This document shows, piece after piece, positions 17,225 to 26,127 of a stretch of 34,719 nucleotides of DNA (its first letter is position 1; each line of letters starts with the position of its first letter). Both the position numbers and the translations under genes were made by a program. The DNA lies in assembly GCF_009695605.1 (NCBI RefSeq), contig NZ_VUNQ01000039.1, positions 1-34,719 of the forward strand. Direction: 5' to 3'. Source of the DNA: Tissierella pigra (GTDB taxonomy: Bacteria > Bacillota > Clostridia > Tissierellales > Tissierellaceae). The notes under the pieces are model-generated. The model searched no databases and had not been told where the DNA came from. It saw only the letters and a program-made list of their open reading frames with translations.

Positions 17225-18296
17225 ATTTGACCTCCTTAACCTTTTCTAATCTTAAAAATAATATAGATATAAATATTGCAAAAATTCCTCCTACTAATTT
17301 GCTGACTATAAATGGATTAATATTATCTGGTGAAACAGAGGATATATACGCAAGCTGTCCTCCAAAGGTAAATGCACCTGATACAATAAATGAAGCATTT
17401 ATTACCTTACCCTTTTCATTCATTTTATCATAAATTCCTAACATGGGAATACAATTGGCCAGGGAGCTTAAAATACCCAGTACGGAGTATTCATCAAGCC
17501 CTACTTTTTCACTAATATTAGATAAAAATTTATTTAACTTTTGAGATATAAAGTGAAACATTGGATATGCTCCAGATAGTATAATTCCTATTTTAGCAAC
17601 TAATAATATACCTTCTTCTAAAGGTATCATACCAGGAATCAAATTATATCCAAAAATAAAACTAATTATATTTAATATTAAGCCTATGGTGCTAATTATA
17701 ACAATAACTTTACCTAATATATTAAAGGTCTTGACCATCTTATCTGGAAATTTAAGTAGTCCACAAATTATTAAAATGGAAAATATAATGACTGGTACTA
17801 GATTATATACAATGTCCATAAATTCAATTCCCATTATAACTCCACCTACAATCATTCCCAAAGGCAAGGCAGTAATACCACCCAAAATTCCTTTAGCAAA
17901 GAATTTAAAATCCTCCTTTGATATAAGACCAACTGCCACTGGAATAGTAAATGATATAGTGGCTCCTAAAGTAGAAGCTAATATTAGTCCATTGAATTCA
18001 CCTATTATTGATGAATTTGCTATTTCAATACTAGTATTATATCCTCCTAAATCTACTGCTAATATGCTACTTAAAAAAACAGAGGGATCTACATTAATTA
18101 GTTTTGATAATGGACCTAAAACAATCATAAGCTTTTCTCCTATAATTGGAGATAAGCTATAAATGCCAATTATACTTAGGGCTAAATCTCCCATGGCTTT
18201 AAATCCCTCTTCAAACTTCTCTCCTAATCCAAATTTATTGTTTAGTATCTTATCTATTCCTGCTATAATTGAAAATACAATCATTATCTGAATCAC
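17214..18296 (-). CDS. EutH-like membrane transporter
   Basis: 360 residues, 10-11 hydrophobic segments. The segments GEKFEEGFKAMGDLALSIIG (~25-44), LAVDLGGYNTSIEIA and TISFTIPVAVGLI match the ethanolamine permease EutH family in order and spacing. No other eut gene is present; it is locked between an amidohydrolase and an aminopeptidase in a peptide-catabolic operon, so the substrate may be an amine or amide released from peptides rather than ethanolamine (inference). GTG start at 18296 with GAGGT five bases upstream; an internal ATG four codons later is the alternative. It begins 14 bases after the amidohydrolase stop and overlaps the aminopeptidase. Confidence 0.8.
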   Translation of the reverse strand: MIQIMIVFSIIAGIDKILNNKFGLGEKFEEGFKAMGDLALSIIGIYSLSPIIGEKLMIVLGPLSKLINVDPSVFLSSILAVDLGGYNTSIEIANSSIIGEFNGLILASTLGATISFTIPVAVGLISKEDFKFFAKGILGGITALPLGMIVGGVIMGIEFMDIVYNLVPVIIFSILIICGLLKFPDKMVKTFNILGKVIVIISTIGLILNIISFIFGYNLIPGMIPLEEGILLVAKIGIILSGAYPMFHFISQKLNKFLSNISEKVGLDEYSVLGILSSLANCIPMLGIYDKMNEKGKVINASFIVSGAFTFGGQLAYISSVSPDNINPFIVSKLVGGIFAIFISILFLRLEKVKEVKYDY

Positions 18297-18310
18297 TTTA
18301 TACCTCGCTA

Positions 18311-19498
18311 TTATGGATTAGAGGAATATACAATTTTTCCATCTATTATTGTGTTAATCAATTTTGCATTTGTATTGTATGTTGGCATTCCTTTAAACAA
18401 TAGTAAATCAGCATCTTTTCCTTCTTCTATACTTCCTACTACATCATCTATTCCAAGTATTTTTGCAGGATTTATTGTTATCATTCTTAGGGTTCTTTCC
18501 ACATCTAATCCTGAACGAACTGCTTCTCCAGCATGATGAACTAAACTATCTATATTAAGTATTGGAGCATCTGTTGTTATGGCAGTCAATACTCCTCTAT
18601 TATCTAATTCTATTACGCTTTCTATATCTATTAATCTAGCCTCCCCAAAGCTTTTTATTGACCCTAAAGGTCCAAAAACTATGGAACACTTAGATTCTAC
18701 TAATTCTTCTATATAATCCCTGGCACCCCAAGCATGATCAATGGAAAATTCTAAATTAAATTTCTTTGCTACTTCTATTGCAGTCATCATATCAAATTGA
18801 GTACAATGTATTTTTAATGGAATTTCCTTTTTAATCGCTGGTATAATGGCTTCTAAATCTCTATTATATTTAGGCATTTCACCTTTTCCCAATTCTGCTG
18901 CTTCTTTTTCTTCTAAGTATTTAATTGCTTTATTAAATGAATCTATTATTATATTAGGAATAGCCATTCTACTTGATGGTGTCTGGTTTCTATCACCATA
19001 AGTCCTCTTAGGATTTCCCCCTAATGCCACCTTTAATGCTACTGGGTTTTTAATTGTCATATCAAATATATTATCTCCATATGTCTTGGCAGCAAAAACT
19101 AATCCACATATTACATTTCCACTGCCTGGTGTAATTCCCAATGTAGTTATACCATTTTCATAGGAATATTTAAAGTCTGGAGACTTTGGATCAACTCCAT
19201 AAATCGCTTCCATATTAGCTGTTATACTGTTGGTCATTTCATTCAAATCATCAATACTAGTGGACTCACTGAAGTTCATACCACCTATATGGGAATGACA
19301 ATCTACAAATCCTGGTAACAAAACTAATCCATCTCCATCAATTATTTCAATATCCCTAGTAGATTCAGAAATAATTGATTCTAAATAAGACTCATCATCT
19401 CCAACCTTAATTATCTTTTTTCCCTCAACTATTACATAACCTTTTTCTATTATTCTATCAGCCATTGTATAAATCTTACTATTTCTTATTACTAACAC
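18311..19498 (-). CDS. Metal-dependent amidohydrolase (imidazolonepropionase-like), active copy
   Basis: 395 residues of the amidohydrolase superfamily. A small N-terminal beta-sandwich (1-60) leads into a TIM barrel with the full metal set: H68 and H70 (DCHSH), H231 (KIHC), H255 (SIDHAW) and D310 (TTDAP), closing with NPAKILGI and EGKDADLLLF. The superfamily hydrolyses C-N bonds in cyclic amides, N-acyl amino acids and dipeptides; the substrate here is unknown, but peptide-operon context suggests a modified or cyclic peptide product. GTG start with GGAGGGG upstream; overlaps the preceding inactive paralogue by seven bases. Confidence 0.85.
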   Translation of the reverse strand: MLVIRNSKIYTMADRIIEKGYVIVEGKKIIKVGDDESYLESIISESTRDIEIIDGDGLVLLPGFVDCHSHIGGMNFSESTSIDDLNEMTNSITANMEAIYGVDPKSPDFKYSYENGITTLGITPGSGNVICGLVFAAKTYGDNIFDMTIKNPVALKVALGGNPKRTYGDRNQTPSSRMAIPNIIIDSFNKAIKYLEEKEAAELGKGEMPKYNRDLEAIIPAIKKEIPLKIHCTQFDMMTAIEVAKKFNLEFSIDHAWGARDYIEELVESKCSIVFGPLGSIKSFGEARLIDIESVIELDNRGVLTAITTDAPILNIDSLVHHAGEAVRSGLDVERTLRMITINPAKILGIDDVVGSIEEGKDADLLLFKGMPTYNTNAKLINTIIDGKIVYSSNP

Positions 19499-20610
19499 CC
19501 TAACCCCTCCTCTGAATATACAAGCTCTCCACCAACTATTGTATTAGAAACTCTTGCATCATAATATTCAATAGGGTTCTTTGTATATATGACTATATCA
19601 GCATACTTCCCTTCCTCAATACTTCCTAAGATATTATCTATGCCTAGTATTTTAGCAGGATTCAGAGTCATGATTTTTACAATATCTTCCTTATCTATTC
19701 CAGCTTTGTAAAACTCTATGGCATTCCAAAGGTACTTTACTTTTCCAGACATACCATAGTCTCCAGAAATTGTAAAACTTACTAAATTTCCTTCTTTCAT
19801 TAGTCTAGAAATTTTATATAGATCTGTGTTATTATATTTTCCTTTTGTAAGATATATTTGTTCTCCAACTATAACAGAGGCATTAGACTTTATTATACTA
19901 TCAATACATTTATCTCCTTGATAAGCTCCTACAATAGCAAGTTTTATATTAGTTCCCTTAATTATTTCAATAAGGGCATTTATTTCGGCTGAAGTATTTG
20001 CAGTAATAATTAATGGCAGTTTTCCTTCTACAATAGAATTAACTATTTCCTTACTTTCATCACTTAATTCTAATTTATTATTTAGAAACTCCTCTAATCT
20101 TGAAAATATGCCCATTTTTGTCATAGGAAACATCTTTTTCTCACCATACTGTTCCTTAACATTGTTAATGACAGAACCCTTTATTCCTATGGGTTCCTTT
20201 ATTAACATGGTGCTTGAGTTTTTCCCCCAAGTTCTATATGCAGCCATTTGTCCTCCTATTATATTTGAGTTTCCTGGAGATGCACCTATGGTTGTTATTC
20301 CTACCTTATATAGTTCTTCTAAGTCAATTTCTCTATGATTAAAGGAATATTTTATTTTACACTCTGGTGTTATAGGACTTGATATTTCATTATTGTCCTT
20401 TATACTAAAGGAAATATCTGTACATCCAAAACTACTTACCGGATCAATAAATCCTGGGAAAACTTCCTTACCTTTTGCATCAATTATTATATTATCATTA
20501 GTCCTAATATTTTTATTTATTTCTTTTATAATCCCATTTTCTATTAAAATATCATAATCAATTAATACTGTTCCATTACCAACATGAATATTTCCATTTT
20601 TTATAATCAA
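19492..20610 (-). CDS. Amidohydrolase paralogue lacking the metal site (probable pseudoenzyme)
   Basis: 372 residues, clearly related to the next gene (same IVGG/NPAKILGIDNILGSIEEG ending and GITTIGASPGNSNIIGG core), but the metal ligands are gone. The HxH site reads V57-S-S59 (GFIDPVSS), the barrel histidines align with T203 (ITANT) and G228 (IVGAY), and only the aspartate (ISGD, D284) may persist. Length is full and the frame is open, so this is not simple decay. It may be a regulatory or structural partner of the active copy, co-translated through a seven-base overlap. TTG start at 20610 is fixed by AAGGAGG seven bases upstream. Confidence 0.82.
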   Translation of the reverse strand: MIIKNGNIHVGNGTVLIDYDILIENGIIKEINKNIRTNDNIIIDAKGKEVFPGFIDPVSSFGCTDISFSIKDNNEISSPITPECKIKYSFNHREIDLEELYKVGITTIGASPGNSNIIGGQMAAYRTWGKNSSTMLIKEPIGIKGSVINNVKEQYGEKKMFPMTKMGIFSRLEEFLNNKLELSDESKEIVNSIVEGKLPLIITANTSAEINALIEIIKGTNIKLAIVGAYQGDKCIDSIIKSNASVIVGEQIYLTKGKYNNTDLYKISRLMKEGNLVSFTISGDYGMSGKVKYLWNAIEFYKAGIDKEDIVKIMTLNPAKILGIDNILGSIEEGKYADIVIYTKNPIEYYDARVSNTIVGGELVYSEEGLGC

Positions 20611-20646
20611 ATTGTTACCTCCTTATTTATAACTAACAATGATGTG

Positions 20647-20686
20647 AAAGCAAGACCTAGTTTTTTTACCTACTAAGTCTTGCTTT
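20647..20686 (-). terminator. Intergenic hairpin after oppA2
   Basis: AAAGCAAGAC (20647-20656) pairs with GTCTTGCTTT (20677-20686), with extra CTAG/CTA.. pairing inward, 20 bases past the oppA2 stop. On the minus strand no T run follows, so partial attenuation or mRNA stabilisation of oppA2 is more likely than full termination. Confidence 0.5.
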
Positions 20687-20705
20687 CTTATATCAAGGGG
20701 TAGTG

Positions 20706-22451
20706 TTATTTTCCTGATATATGCATTAAGCTATAATCTATACTTGAATGTGGATTAGTATAATATCCTTTTACATATTTAGCTAAGAAAACAGTAGATG
20801 TTTTACAATAAGTAGGAGCAATTACACCTGTACCTACAAGAAGTTTTTCTGCTTCTACAAATAGTTCTGCTCTCTTTTGGTTATCTGGAGAATTAGAAGC
20901 CTCTTCTAATATTTCAGCATATCTCTCAGCATCTGGTCCAGTCCAACCTGATTTAGTACTGTTGAAATATCCATTAACTGGTTCATATAATTCTAATATA
21001 GCATTAGGGTCATTATAATAAGGTCCCCATCCTGCAGTACATATATCATAATCTCCTGCGTCAACTCTATCCCACATAACATTCCACTCTATCATATCTA
21101 TTTTTATTTCAACGCCTAGTTTTTCCTGCCATTGTTGTAATAACCACTCTGCTGATTTCTTAGAATACTCTGTTGTACCTCTTGTTGCATAGCTAATATC
21201 CATCTTTGCTGGATCTGGATCTAATCCTTCTTCCTTAAGTCCTTCTATTAAAAGCGCCTTTGGATCTGGATACTTTTTCATAAGTTCCTTTAAAACTTCG
21301 TTTTGTCCATTAACCCTTTCACTATATAGCTTATCTCCTACATTTGTAACTCCTGGCATTACAGAATATAATGGTTCTCCTTCACCTTCTCTTAGATCTT
21401 CAATATATTTTTCTCTATCATATGCTAATGAGAAAGCTAATCTTATTTTTGGATTTTTGAAATATTTATTTTTAGCATTAAATCCTAAGAATTCTGGTGC
21501 ATTGTTAGGTATTACCATTGATTCAAATCTACCATCTTCAATAATTAATTCCTTCCAATTAGGATCATTTGTTGTAACAACATCAATCTCTCCACTGATT
21601 AACGCCTGTACAGCAGTTGCAGGGTCTTGTATAAGTTTTCTCTCGATTTTTTCAAGTTTCATGTTTTTAGCATCCCAATGACTTTCGTTTTTCACGAATG
21701 TTATTTGAACATTTTGATCCCAGCTTTCCATTAAGAAAGGTCCGTTCATTACAATTTTATCTATAGATGAACCATAGTTATCCCCAAATTCCTCATACTT
21801 ATCTTGTCTAACTGGTTTTGCTCCAGCTAGTAAATCTAGAAAATATCCATAAGGCTTAACTAATGTAAATTCTATTGTTTTCTCATCTACTACCTTAACT
21901 CCTATGTCTTCTGGTTTTTTATTATAATCTGGATTAGTTCCATCGTTATAAAGTGACTCCCCAAAATTTAAAATTACCCCGTCAAATAGCCAAGCATTAG
22001 TAGATCCAACTTCTGGTGTAGCCATTGTTCTAAAAGTAAATAAGAAGTCATTTGCTGTTACAGGAACTCCATCATTCCATACAGCATCTTCCCTAATATT
22101 AAAAGTATAAATAGTTCCATCTTCACTAATTGTCCAGTCCTTTGCAGCAGCAGGCTTTATTATACCATTACCTTCTTCATCAGCCACATCTGCAACTAAT
22201 GTTTCATAAATAAAATTTTGAACATTATTATCTGGACCTGTGGTATTTGCCATTGGATTAAGTCCTGTTATATCACTATTGTCACTATATTTATATACTT
22301 GTTCTTTATCCATTTGCAATTCATTTTTATTTATGTCGTTAGTATCACCTGTAACTACTGGTGAATCTTCAGTTTTACCGCATCCTGCTAATGTACCTAA
22401 ACACATTACTAAAACAATAATTAAAATTGCTACATTTCTAATTTTTTTCAT
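20706..22451 (-). CDS. oppA: Peptide-binding lipoprotein, SBP_bac_5 family (system 2 OppA)
   Basis: 581 residues. Signal peptide with lipobox L-A-G-C24, then a family-5 substrate-binding domain of OppA size (larger than the system-1 protein). Typical stretches are YTFNIREDAVWNDG, GPFLMESW, IRLAFSLAYDRE and GWGPYYNDPN. Ribosome site GGAGG. Placed after oppF and followed by the amidohydrolase pair. It would select the peptide or modified peptide fed to this operon's enzymes. Confidence 0.92.
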   Translation of the reverse strand: MKKIRNVAILIIVLVMCLGTLAGCGKTEDSPVVTGDTNDINKNELQMDKEQVYKYSDNSDITGLNPMANTTGPDNNVQNFIYETLVADVADEEGNGIIKPAAAKDWTISEDGTIYTFNIREDAVWNDGVPVTANDFLFTFRTMATPEVGSTNAWLFDGVILNFGESLYNDGTNPDYNKKPEDIGVKVVDEKTIEFTLVKPYGYFLDLLAGAKPVRQDKYEEFGDNYGSSIDKIVMNGPFLMESWDQNVQITFVKNESHWDAKNMKLEKIERKLIQDPATAVQALISGEIDVVTTNDPNWKELIIEDGRFESMVIPNNAPEFLGFNAKNKYFKNPKIRLAFSLAYDREKYIEDLREGEGEPLYSVMPGVTNVGDKLYSERVNGQNEVLKELMKKYPDPKALLIEGLKEEGLDPDPAKMDISYATRGTTEYSKKSAEWLLQQWQEKLGVEIKIDMIEWNVMWDRVDAGDYDICTAGWGPYYNDPNAILELYEPVNGYFNSTKSGWTGPDAERYAEILEEASNSPDNQKRAELFVEAEKLLVGTGVIAPTYCKTSTVFLAKYVKGYYTNPHSSIDYSLMHISGK

Positions 22452-22509
22452 TTTTGCCTCCTATTAATAATATTTTTATACTTTAAAAGCATTGGCTATT
22501 AAAGACTTC

Positions 22510-23475
22510 TTATTTTCTTATCATATGACAAGATACAAAATGTTCCTTCTCTACCTCAATGAATTCAGGTACTTCCTTTGTACATATTTCCATAGCATGC
22601 TTGCATCTTGAAGCAAACTTACATCCCGGAGGAGAATTAATAGGGCTTGGTATCTCGCCATCTATTGGTATCCTTTTTTTCACCTTCTCCTCCTTAGGAT
22701 CAGGTATTGGAATTGCAGATAATAAAGCTTGTGTATATGGGTGTAATGGTTTTTTATAAAGATTTTCACTAGTTGTAAACTCTACCATACTACCAAGATA
22801 CATTACACCAACTCTATCAGAAATATGTTTAATCATTGATAGGTCATGTGCTATAAATAGGTATGTAAGACCTCTTTTCCTTTGTAATTCAATTAAAAGG
22901 TTTACAACTTGTGCTTGAATAGAAACATCAAGGGCAGAAATTGGCTCGTCACAAACAATAAAATCTGGTTCAATGGCCAATGCTCTTGCTATTCCAATTC
23001 TTTGTCTCTGACCTCCTGAAAACTCGTGGGGAAATCTTGAAACATGTTCCCTATTTAACCCTACAGTTTCAAGTAATTCAAAAATCTTTTCTTCTCGTTC
23101 CTTTCCCTTATATAGAGAATGTATGTCTATTCCTTCTCCAATTATATCCCCCACTGTCATCCTTGGATTTAAAGAAGAATATGGATCTTGAAATATAATT
23201 TGAGCTTTTTTAGCAAACTCCTTTTTTTCTCTATTATTAAACTTGTGTATATTAACTCCATCGTAGATAACTTCTCCTTCTGTAGCTTCATATAGACCCA
23301 TTACAGTTTTTCCACAGGTTGTCTTACCACAACCTGATTCTCCTACTAACCCTAATGTTTCACCTTTATAAATATTGAAGCTTACATTATCAACAGCTTT
23401 TAATACACTATTTTTACTAATCTTAAAATGCTTTTTTAAATTCTTAACCTCAATTAATACTTCTTTAGTAGCCAC
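22510..23475 (-). CDS. oppF: Oligopeptide ABC importer ATPase OppF (system 2)
   Basis: About 321 residues. Walker [11 protein letters not shown]-loop FQDPYSSLNP, signature FSGGQRQR, Walker B IVCDEPISALD, H-loop AHDLSM, and the oligo_HPY Cys segment (GCKFASRC...C). Start chosen at GTG 23475, five bases after AAGGGGTGA; an in-frame GTG at 23484 lies inside that site. The overlap with the upstream oppC'-'oppD fusion is then 11 bases, matching oppD/oppF of system 1. Confidence 0.92.
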   Translation of the reverse strand: MATKEVLIEVKNLKKHFKISKNSVLKAVDNVSFNIYKGETLGLVGESGCGKTTCGKTVMGLYEATEGEVIYDGVNIHKFNNREKKEFAKKAQIIFQDPYSSLNPRMTVGDIIGEGIDIHSLYKGKEREEKIFELLETVGLNREHVSRFPHEFSGGQRQRIGIARALAIEPDFIVCDEPISALDVSIQAQVVNLLIELQRKRGLTYLFIAHDLSMIKHISDRVGVMYLGSMVEFTTSENLYKKPLHPYTQALLSAIPIPDPKEEKVKKRIPIDGEIPSPINSPPGCKFASRCKHAMEICTKEVPEFIEVEKEHFVSCHMIRK

Positions 23476-24715
23476 ATACCTCACCCCTTTTTACTAATAC
23501 CTCTGGCACTCCACTTAATTCAGCTCTTTTATCATGTAACCAACAGGAACATTCCTGTGTTTTACTAAAGCTTGTTGTCTCTGGATGTTTTACTCTACAG
23601 ATTTTCATGCCATGCTCACATCTTGCCGCGAATGGGCAACCAACTGGAGGATTTATTAAATCTGGAGGAGTACCTGTTAAAGAATATAAAGTTTCCTTAT
23701 GATTTGAATTTAACTTCGGTACAGAGTTTAAAAGTGCAAGAGTATAAGGATGTTTTGGATTGTAGAAAATTTCATCTACTGTTCCTCTTTCAACAATTTT
23801 ACCAGCATACATTACTTGTATTCTATCTGCAACACTTGCTACAACTCCTAAGTCATGGGTAACTAAAATAACACCTGTATTCAATTCTTTTTGTAAATCA
23901 GCTATTAAATCCATGATTTGAGCCTGAATAGTTACATCTAATGCAGTGGTAGGCTCATCAGCAATTAGCACATTTGGATTACAGGCAAGGGCAATTGCAA
24001 TCATAGCACGCTGTCTCATTCCTCCTGAAAATTCAAAAGGATATTGATTTAGTCTCACTTTTGCATTAGGTATTCTAACTAATTCAAGCATTTTTAAGGC
24101 TATATTTCTTGATTCTCTATGAGACATATTACTGTGCAAGAAAACACTTTCAGCAATTTGATCTCCAATTTTCATAGTAGGGTTTAAAGATGTCATTGGA
24201 TCTTGAAATATCATTGAAATTTCTTTTCCCCTTATTTTAGACATTTCTGCCTCATCAAGATGCAGAAGATTTTTACCTTTAAAATTAATCTCTGATCCAC
24301 CTTCCCCAATTACTGATTGAGGCTTAGGTAGTAATCCCATAATTGCTTTGGCTGTTACTGTTTTTCCACATCCCGATTCTCCTACTATTGCAAGGTTTTC
24401 TCCCTTATTTAAATAAAAATCAATTCCTCTAACAGCATAGGCAGTACCTGTTGCAGAAGAGTCCATATACTGATAGTCTTTTCCTGAAAGTGATGGTCCG
24501 ATATATATAGTAAGTACTACAAATATTAAGAGAACCAGTCCAACAATTGCTAACTTATTTGATTTAAATCTTCTCCAAACATCTGCCCAATAAGTTAACG
24601 AAGGTTTATTTATTGCCTCATCATCTAAACCCTTTATTCCAACTCTTTCAAACATATCATCTGTAACAGTCATTTCATTCTTAAGTACTTCTACATTGCT
24701 TTCTAAACTATTCAT
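23465..24715 (-). CDS. Chimeric OppC(N-terminal)-OppD fusion; OppC channel domain missing
   Basis: 416 residues. Residues 1 to about 88 are the start of an OppC permease: cytoplasmic tail, [20 protein letters not shown], one transmembrane helix (~54-73) and [13 protein letters not shown]. At about residue 89-91 the frame passes directly into OppD minus its first strand ([19 protein letters not shown]), with intact Walker A GESGCGKT (112-119), [18 protein letters not shown] and [10 protein letters not shown]. Five OppC helices, its EAA loop and the first ~20 OppD residues are absent: the mark of an in-frame deletion of roughly 0.7-0.8 kb near 24450. No separate oppC exists in the operon. The ATPase would be membrane-tethered; whether it works is unknown. 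A sequencing or assembly artefact is possible. Confidence 0.88.
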   Translation of the reverse strand: MNSLESNVEVLKNEMTVTDDMFERVGIKGLDDEAINKPSLTYWADVWRRFKSNKLAIVGLVLLIFVVLTIYIGPSLSGKDYQYMDSSATGTAYAVRGIDFYLNKGENLAIVGESGCGKTVTAKAIMGLLPKPQSVIGEGGSEINFKGKNLLHLDEAEMSKIRGKEISMIFQDPMTSLNPTMKIGDQIAESVFLHSNMSHRESRNIALKMLELVRIPNAKVRLNQYPFEFSGGMRQRAMIAIALACNPNVLIADEPTTALDVTIQAQIMDLIADLQKELNTGVILVTHDLGVVASVADRIQVMYAGKIVERGTVDEIFYNPKHPYTLALLNSVPKLNSNHKETLYSLTGTPPDLINPPVGCPFAARCEHGMKICRVKHPETTSFSKTQECSCWLHDKRAELSGVPEVLVKRGEVCGY

Positions 24716-24743
24716 ATTATCATTACCTCACTATTGTTTTTAT

Positions 24744-25673
24744 CTAAGATTCTGTAACTCTAATTCTTGGGTCAACAATACCATATAAAATATCCACTAA
24801 TATTAATGCCAAGGTATATAATATTGCAAAAAATATAGTCAGTCCTATTATCATAGTATAATCACTATCTGACACAGCCTTTACATAGTAATTTCCAAGT
24901 CCAGGTATGGAAAACATCTTTTCAATTATAAAGGAACCTCCAAATATACCTGCAACTGCTGGCCCTATCATAGTAACTATTGGAATCATGGAGTTTCTTG
25001 TAATATGTTTTCTAACAACCCTAGGTTTTTTACATCCTTTTGCTTTTGCAGTAAGTACATAATCCTCCGTCATTACAGAAATAGTACTACTTCTCATAAA
25101 CTTTGTATAACTTGCAATTCCTCCTATGGCGTAGGTTGTAACTGGTAAAATATAATGTTTTAATTGTCCCCAGCCAAAAACAGGTACTAATTTCCACTTA
25201 AAGGCTATAAAGTATTGTAAAAGTGCTGCTACTACAAAGCTGGGAACACATATTGCAATAACAACCCAGACCCTTATAATATGATCACCTATCTTTTCTC
25301 TATTGAGTGCTGAAATTAGCCCCAGTAAAACGCCAATTGTTATTTGTAGAGCTAATGCTATAATCCCTACTTTTGCAGATATGGGAGCATTTTTCTTTAT
25401 GACATCATTTGCAGATTGACCTGTATAAATAATCGATTCTCCAAAATCACCAGTAGTTAAAAGATTTTTCATGTATATAAAGTATCTTTCGGTTACTGGC
25501 TTGTCTAATCCATATTTAACTCGAATTACTTCTTGTGCTTTTTCAGGCATTTGCCCAACCTTAGCTGCAATAGGATCTCCTGGAGCACCAGCTATTAAAA
25601 AAAATGTTGCTGTAATAATTAAAAACAAAGTAATTAATGAATACCATACTCTTTTAATAATGAATTTAAGCAT
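24744..25673 (-). CDS. oppB: Oligopeptide ABC permease OppB (system 2)
   Basis: 309 residues, six helices. AGAPGDP motif after helix 1, EAA loop (TAKAKGCKKPRVVRKHITRN core) and C-terminal VDILYGIVDPRIR are complete. First gene of the sigma-54-controlled operon, about 75 bases downstream of the predicted transcription start. Its usual partner OppC is truncated in the next gene. Ribosome site AGAGAGG. Confidence 0.93.
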   Translation of the reverse strand: MLKFIIKRVWYSLITLFLIITATFFLIAGAPGDPIAAKVGQMPEKAQEVIRVKYGLDKPVTERYFIYMKNLLTTGDFGESIIYTGQSANDVIKKNAPISAKVGIIALALQITIGVLLGLISALNREKIGDHIIRVWVVIAICVPSFVVAALLQYFIAFKWKLVPVFGWGQLKHYILPVTTYAIGGIASYTKFMRSSTISVMTEDYVLTAKAKGCKKPRVVRKHITRNSMIPIVTMIGPAVAGIFGGSFIIEKMFSIPGLGNYYVKAVSDSDYTMIIGLTIFFAILYTLALILVDILYGIVDPRIRVTES

Positions 25674-25758
25674 AAATAAATCTACCTCTCTTATAAATTA
25701 AAATTATGAAAATATAGTTACCTATTATATTTTTCTATTCACCTCCTTGACCATATTA

Positions 25759-25778
25759 TTAAGCAATCTCTATGCCAA
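25759..25778 (-). promoter_or_regulatory. Sigma-54 (-24/-12) promoter of the second peptide operon
   Basis: Minus strand TTGGCATAGAGATTGCTTAA: GG (25775-25776) and GC (25763-25764) separated by exactly ten bases, close to the consensus TGGCAC-N5-TTGCA. It points at oppB, 86 bases away. A matching copy lies in repeat B. The activator encoded at 28416-29825 is the likely partner. Confidence 0.88.
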
Positions 25779-25832
25779 GTTTTTACTTTAATGAAACTTA
25801 GTGATACCAATGTATTTATCAATCTCAATAAA

Positions 25833-25882
25833 AAAAGAATTAAAGAAAAGTATTAAATTTAATACTTTTCTTTAATTCTTTT
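25833..25882 (-). terminator. Perfect 25-bp-arm terminator in repeat A
   Basis: The arm AAAAGAATTAAAGAAAAG plus TATTAAA is followed at once by its exact complement, with no loop bases beyond the central TTAAATTTAA. It would stop transcripts arriving from the island before the sigma-54 promoter. Confidence 0.8.
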
Positions 25883-25892
25883 AAAACTAGTA

Positions 25893-25902
25893 TGAAATTT
25901 CA
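25893..25902. promoter_or_regulatory. Candidate activator-binding dyad (repeat A)
   Basis: TGAAATTTCA, a perfect palindrome about 130 bases upstream of the -12 element, the usual distance for a sigma-54 enhancer. Repeat B keeps the half sites (TGAAACTTCA, 28380-28389) despite the changed centre. Confidence 0.35.
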
Positions 25903-25993
25903 GACTAAATTTACAATTATAGTAGACTTTATTCCTTTTCATCTATTTTATATCTCTTTAATTTACTAGATTTTATTATCTATAGTAGTAACT

Positions 25994-26065
25994 TTAATGC
26001 AGCCCTTTGTAAAAAGAATGTGAAATCTTAAAAATTAAATCTTTTCCTATTTCTTTGTTATCCAC
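25994..26065 (-). pseudogene. Short 5' gene remnant or 23-codon peptide
   Basis: GTG at 26065 opens a 23-codon frame (MDNKEIGKDLIFKISHSFYK..) ending at TAA 25994-25996. AAAGGAAA lies just upstream, and a good housekeeping promoter precedes it. The sequence looks like the first helix of a MarR-type regulator cut short, but this is only an impression. The rest of 25969-26127 carries nothing else I can support. Confidence 0.3.
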
Positions 26066-26085
26066 TTTCCTTTATTCTAATTAAT

Positions 26086-26115
26086 AATATATTACAATCC
26101 AATAAAACTTGTCAA
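26086..26115 (-). promoter_or_regulatory. Strong housekeeping-type promoter
   Basis: Minus strand perfect TTGACA (26110-26115), 18 bases, TATATT (26086-26091). It reads toward the 23-codon frame and repeat A, so it now drives almost nothing; probably left behind by a rearrangement. Confidence 0.55.
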
Positions 26116-26127
26116 AACTCTAAATCA

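Larger units (their letters stand above)
25759..25968. repeat. Direct repeat copy A (about 210 bp)
   Basis: Nearly the same sequence as 28247-28455, with about 15 differences and one single-base indel by eye. It contains, reading the minus strand, the last 12 codons and stop of the sigma-54 activator gene (ending YKIDEKE), a terminator, a conserved TGAA-N2-TTCA dyad and a sigma-54 promoter. The activator tail here is a remnant: the sequence upstream of it is unrelated. It marks the right-hand border of the inserted or rearranged island when read along the minus strand. Confidence 0.9.

Noticed and set aside
17686-18162. Plus-strand 158-codon ORF
   Set aside because: Opposite strand of the EutH-like gene; low-complexity Ile/Pro-rich translation, no start signals.
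23476-23484. GTG 23484 as start of oppF2
   Set aside because: It lies within the ribosome site; GTG 23475 gives proper spacing and the same overlap as in system 1.
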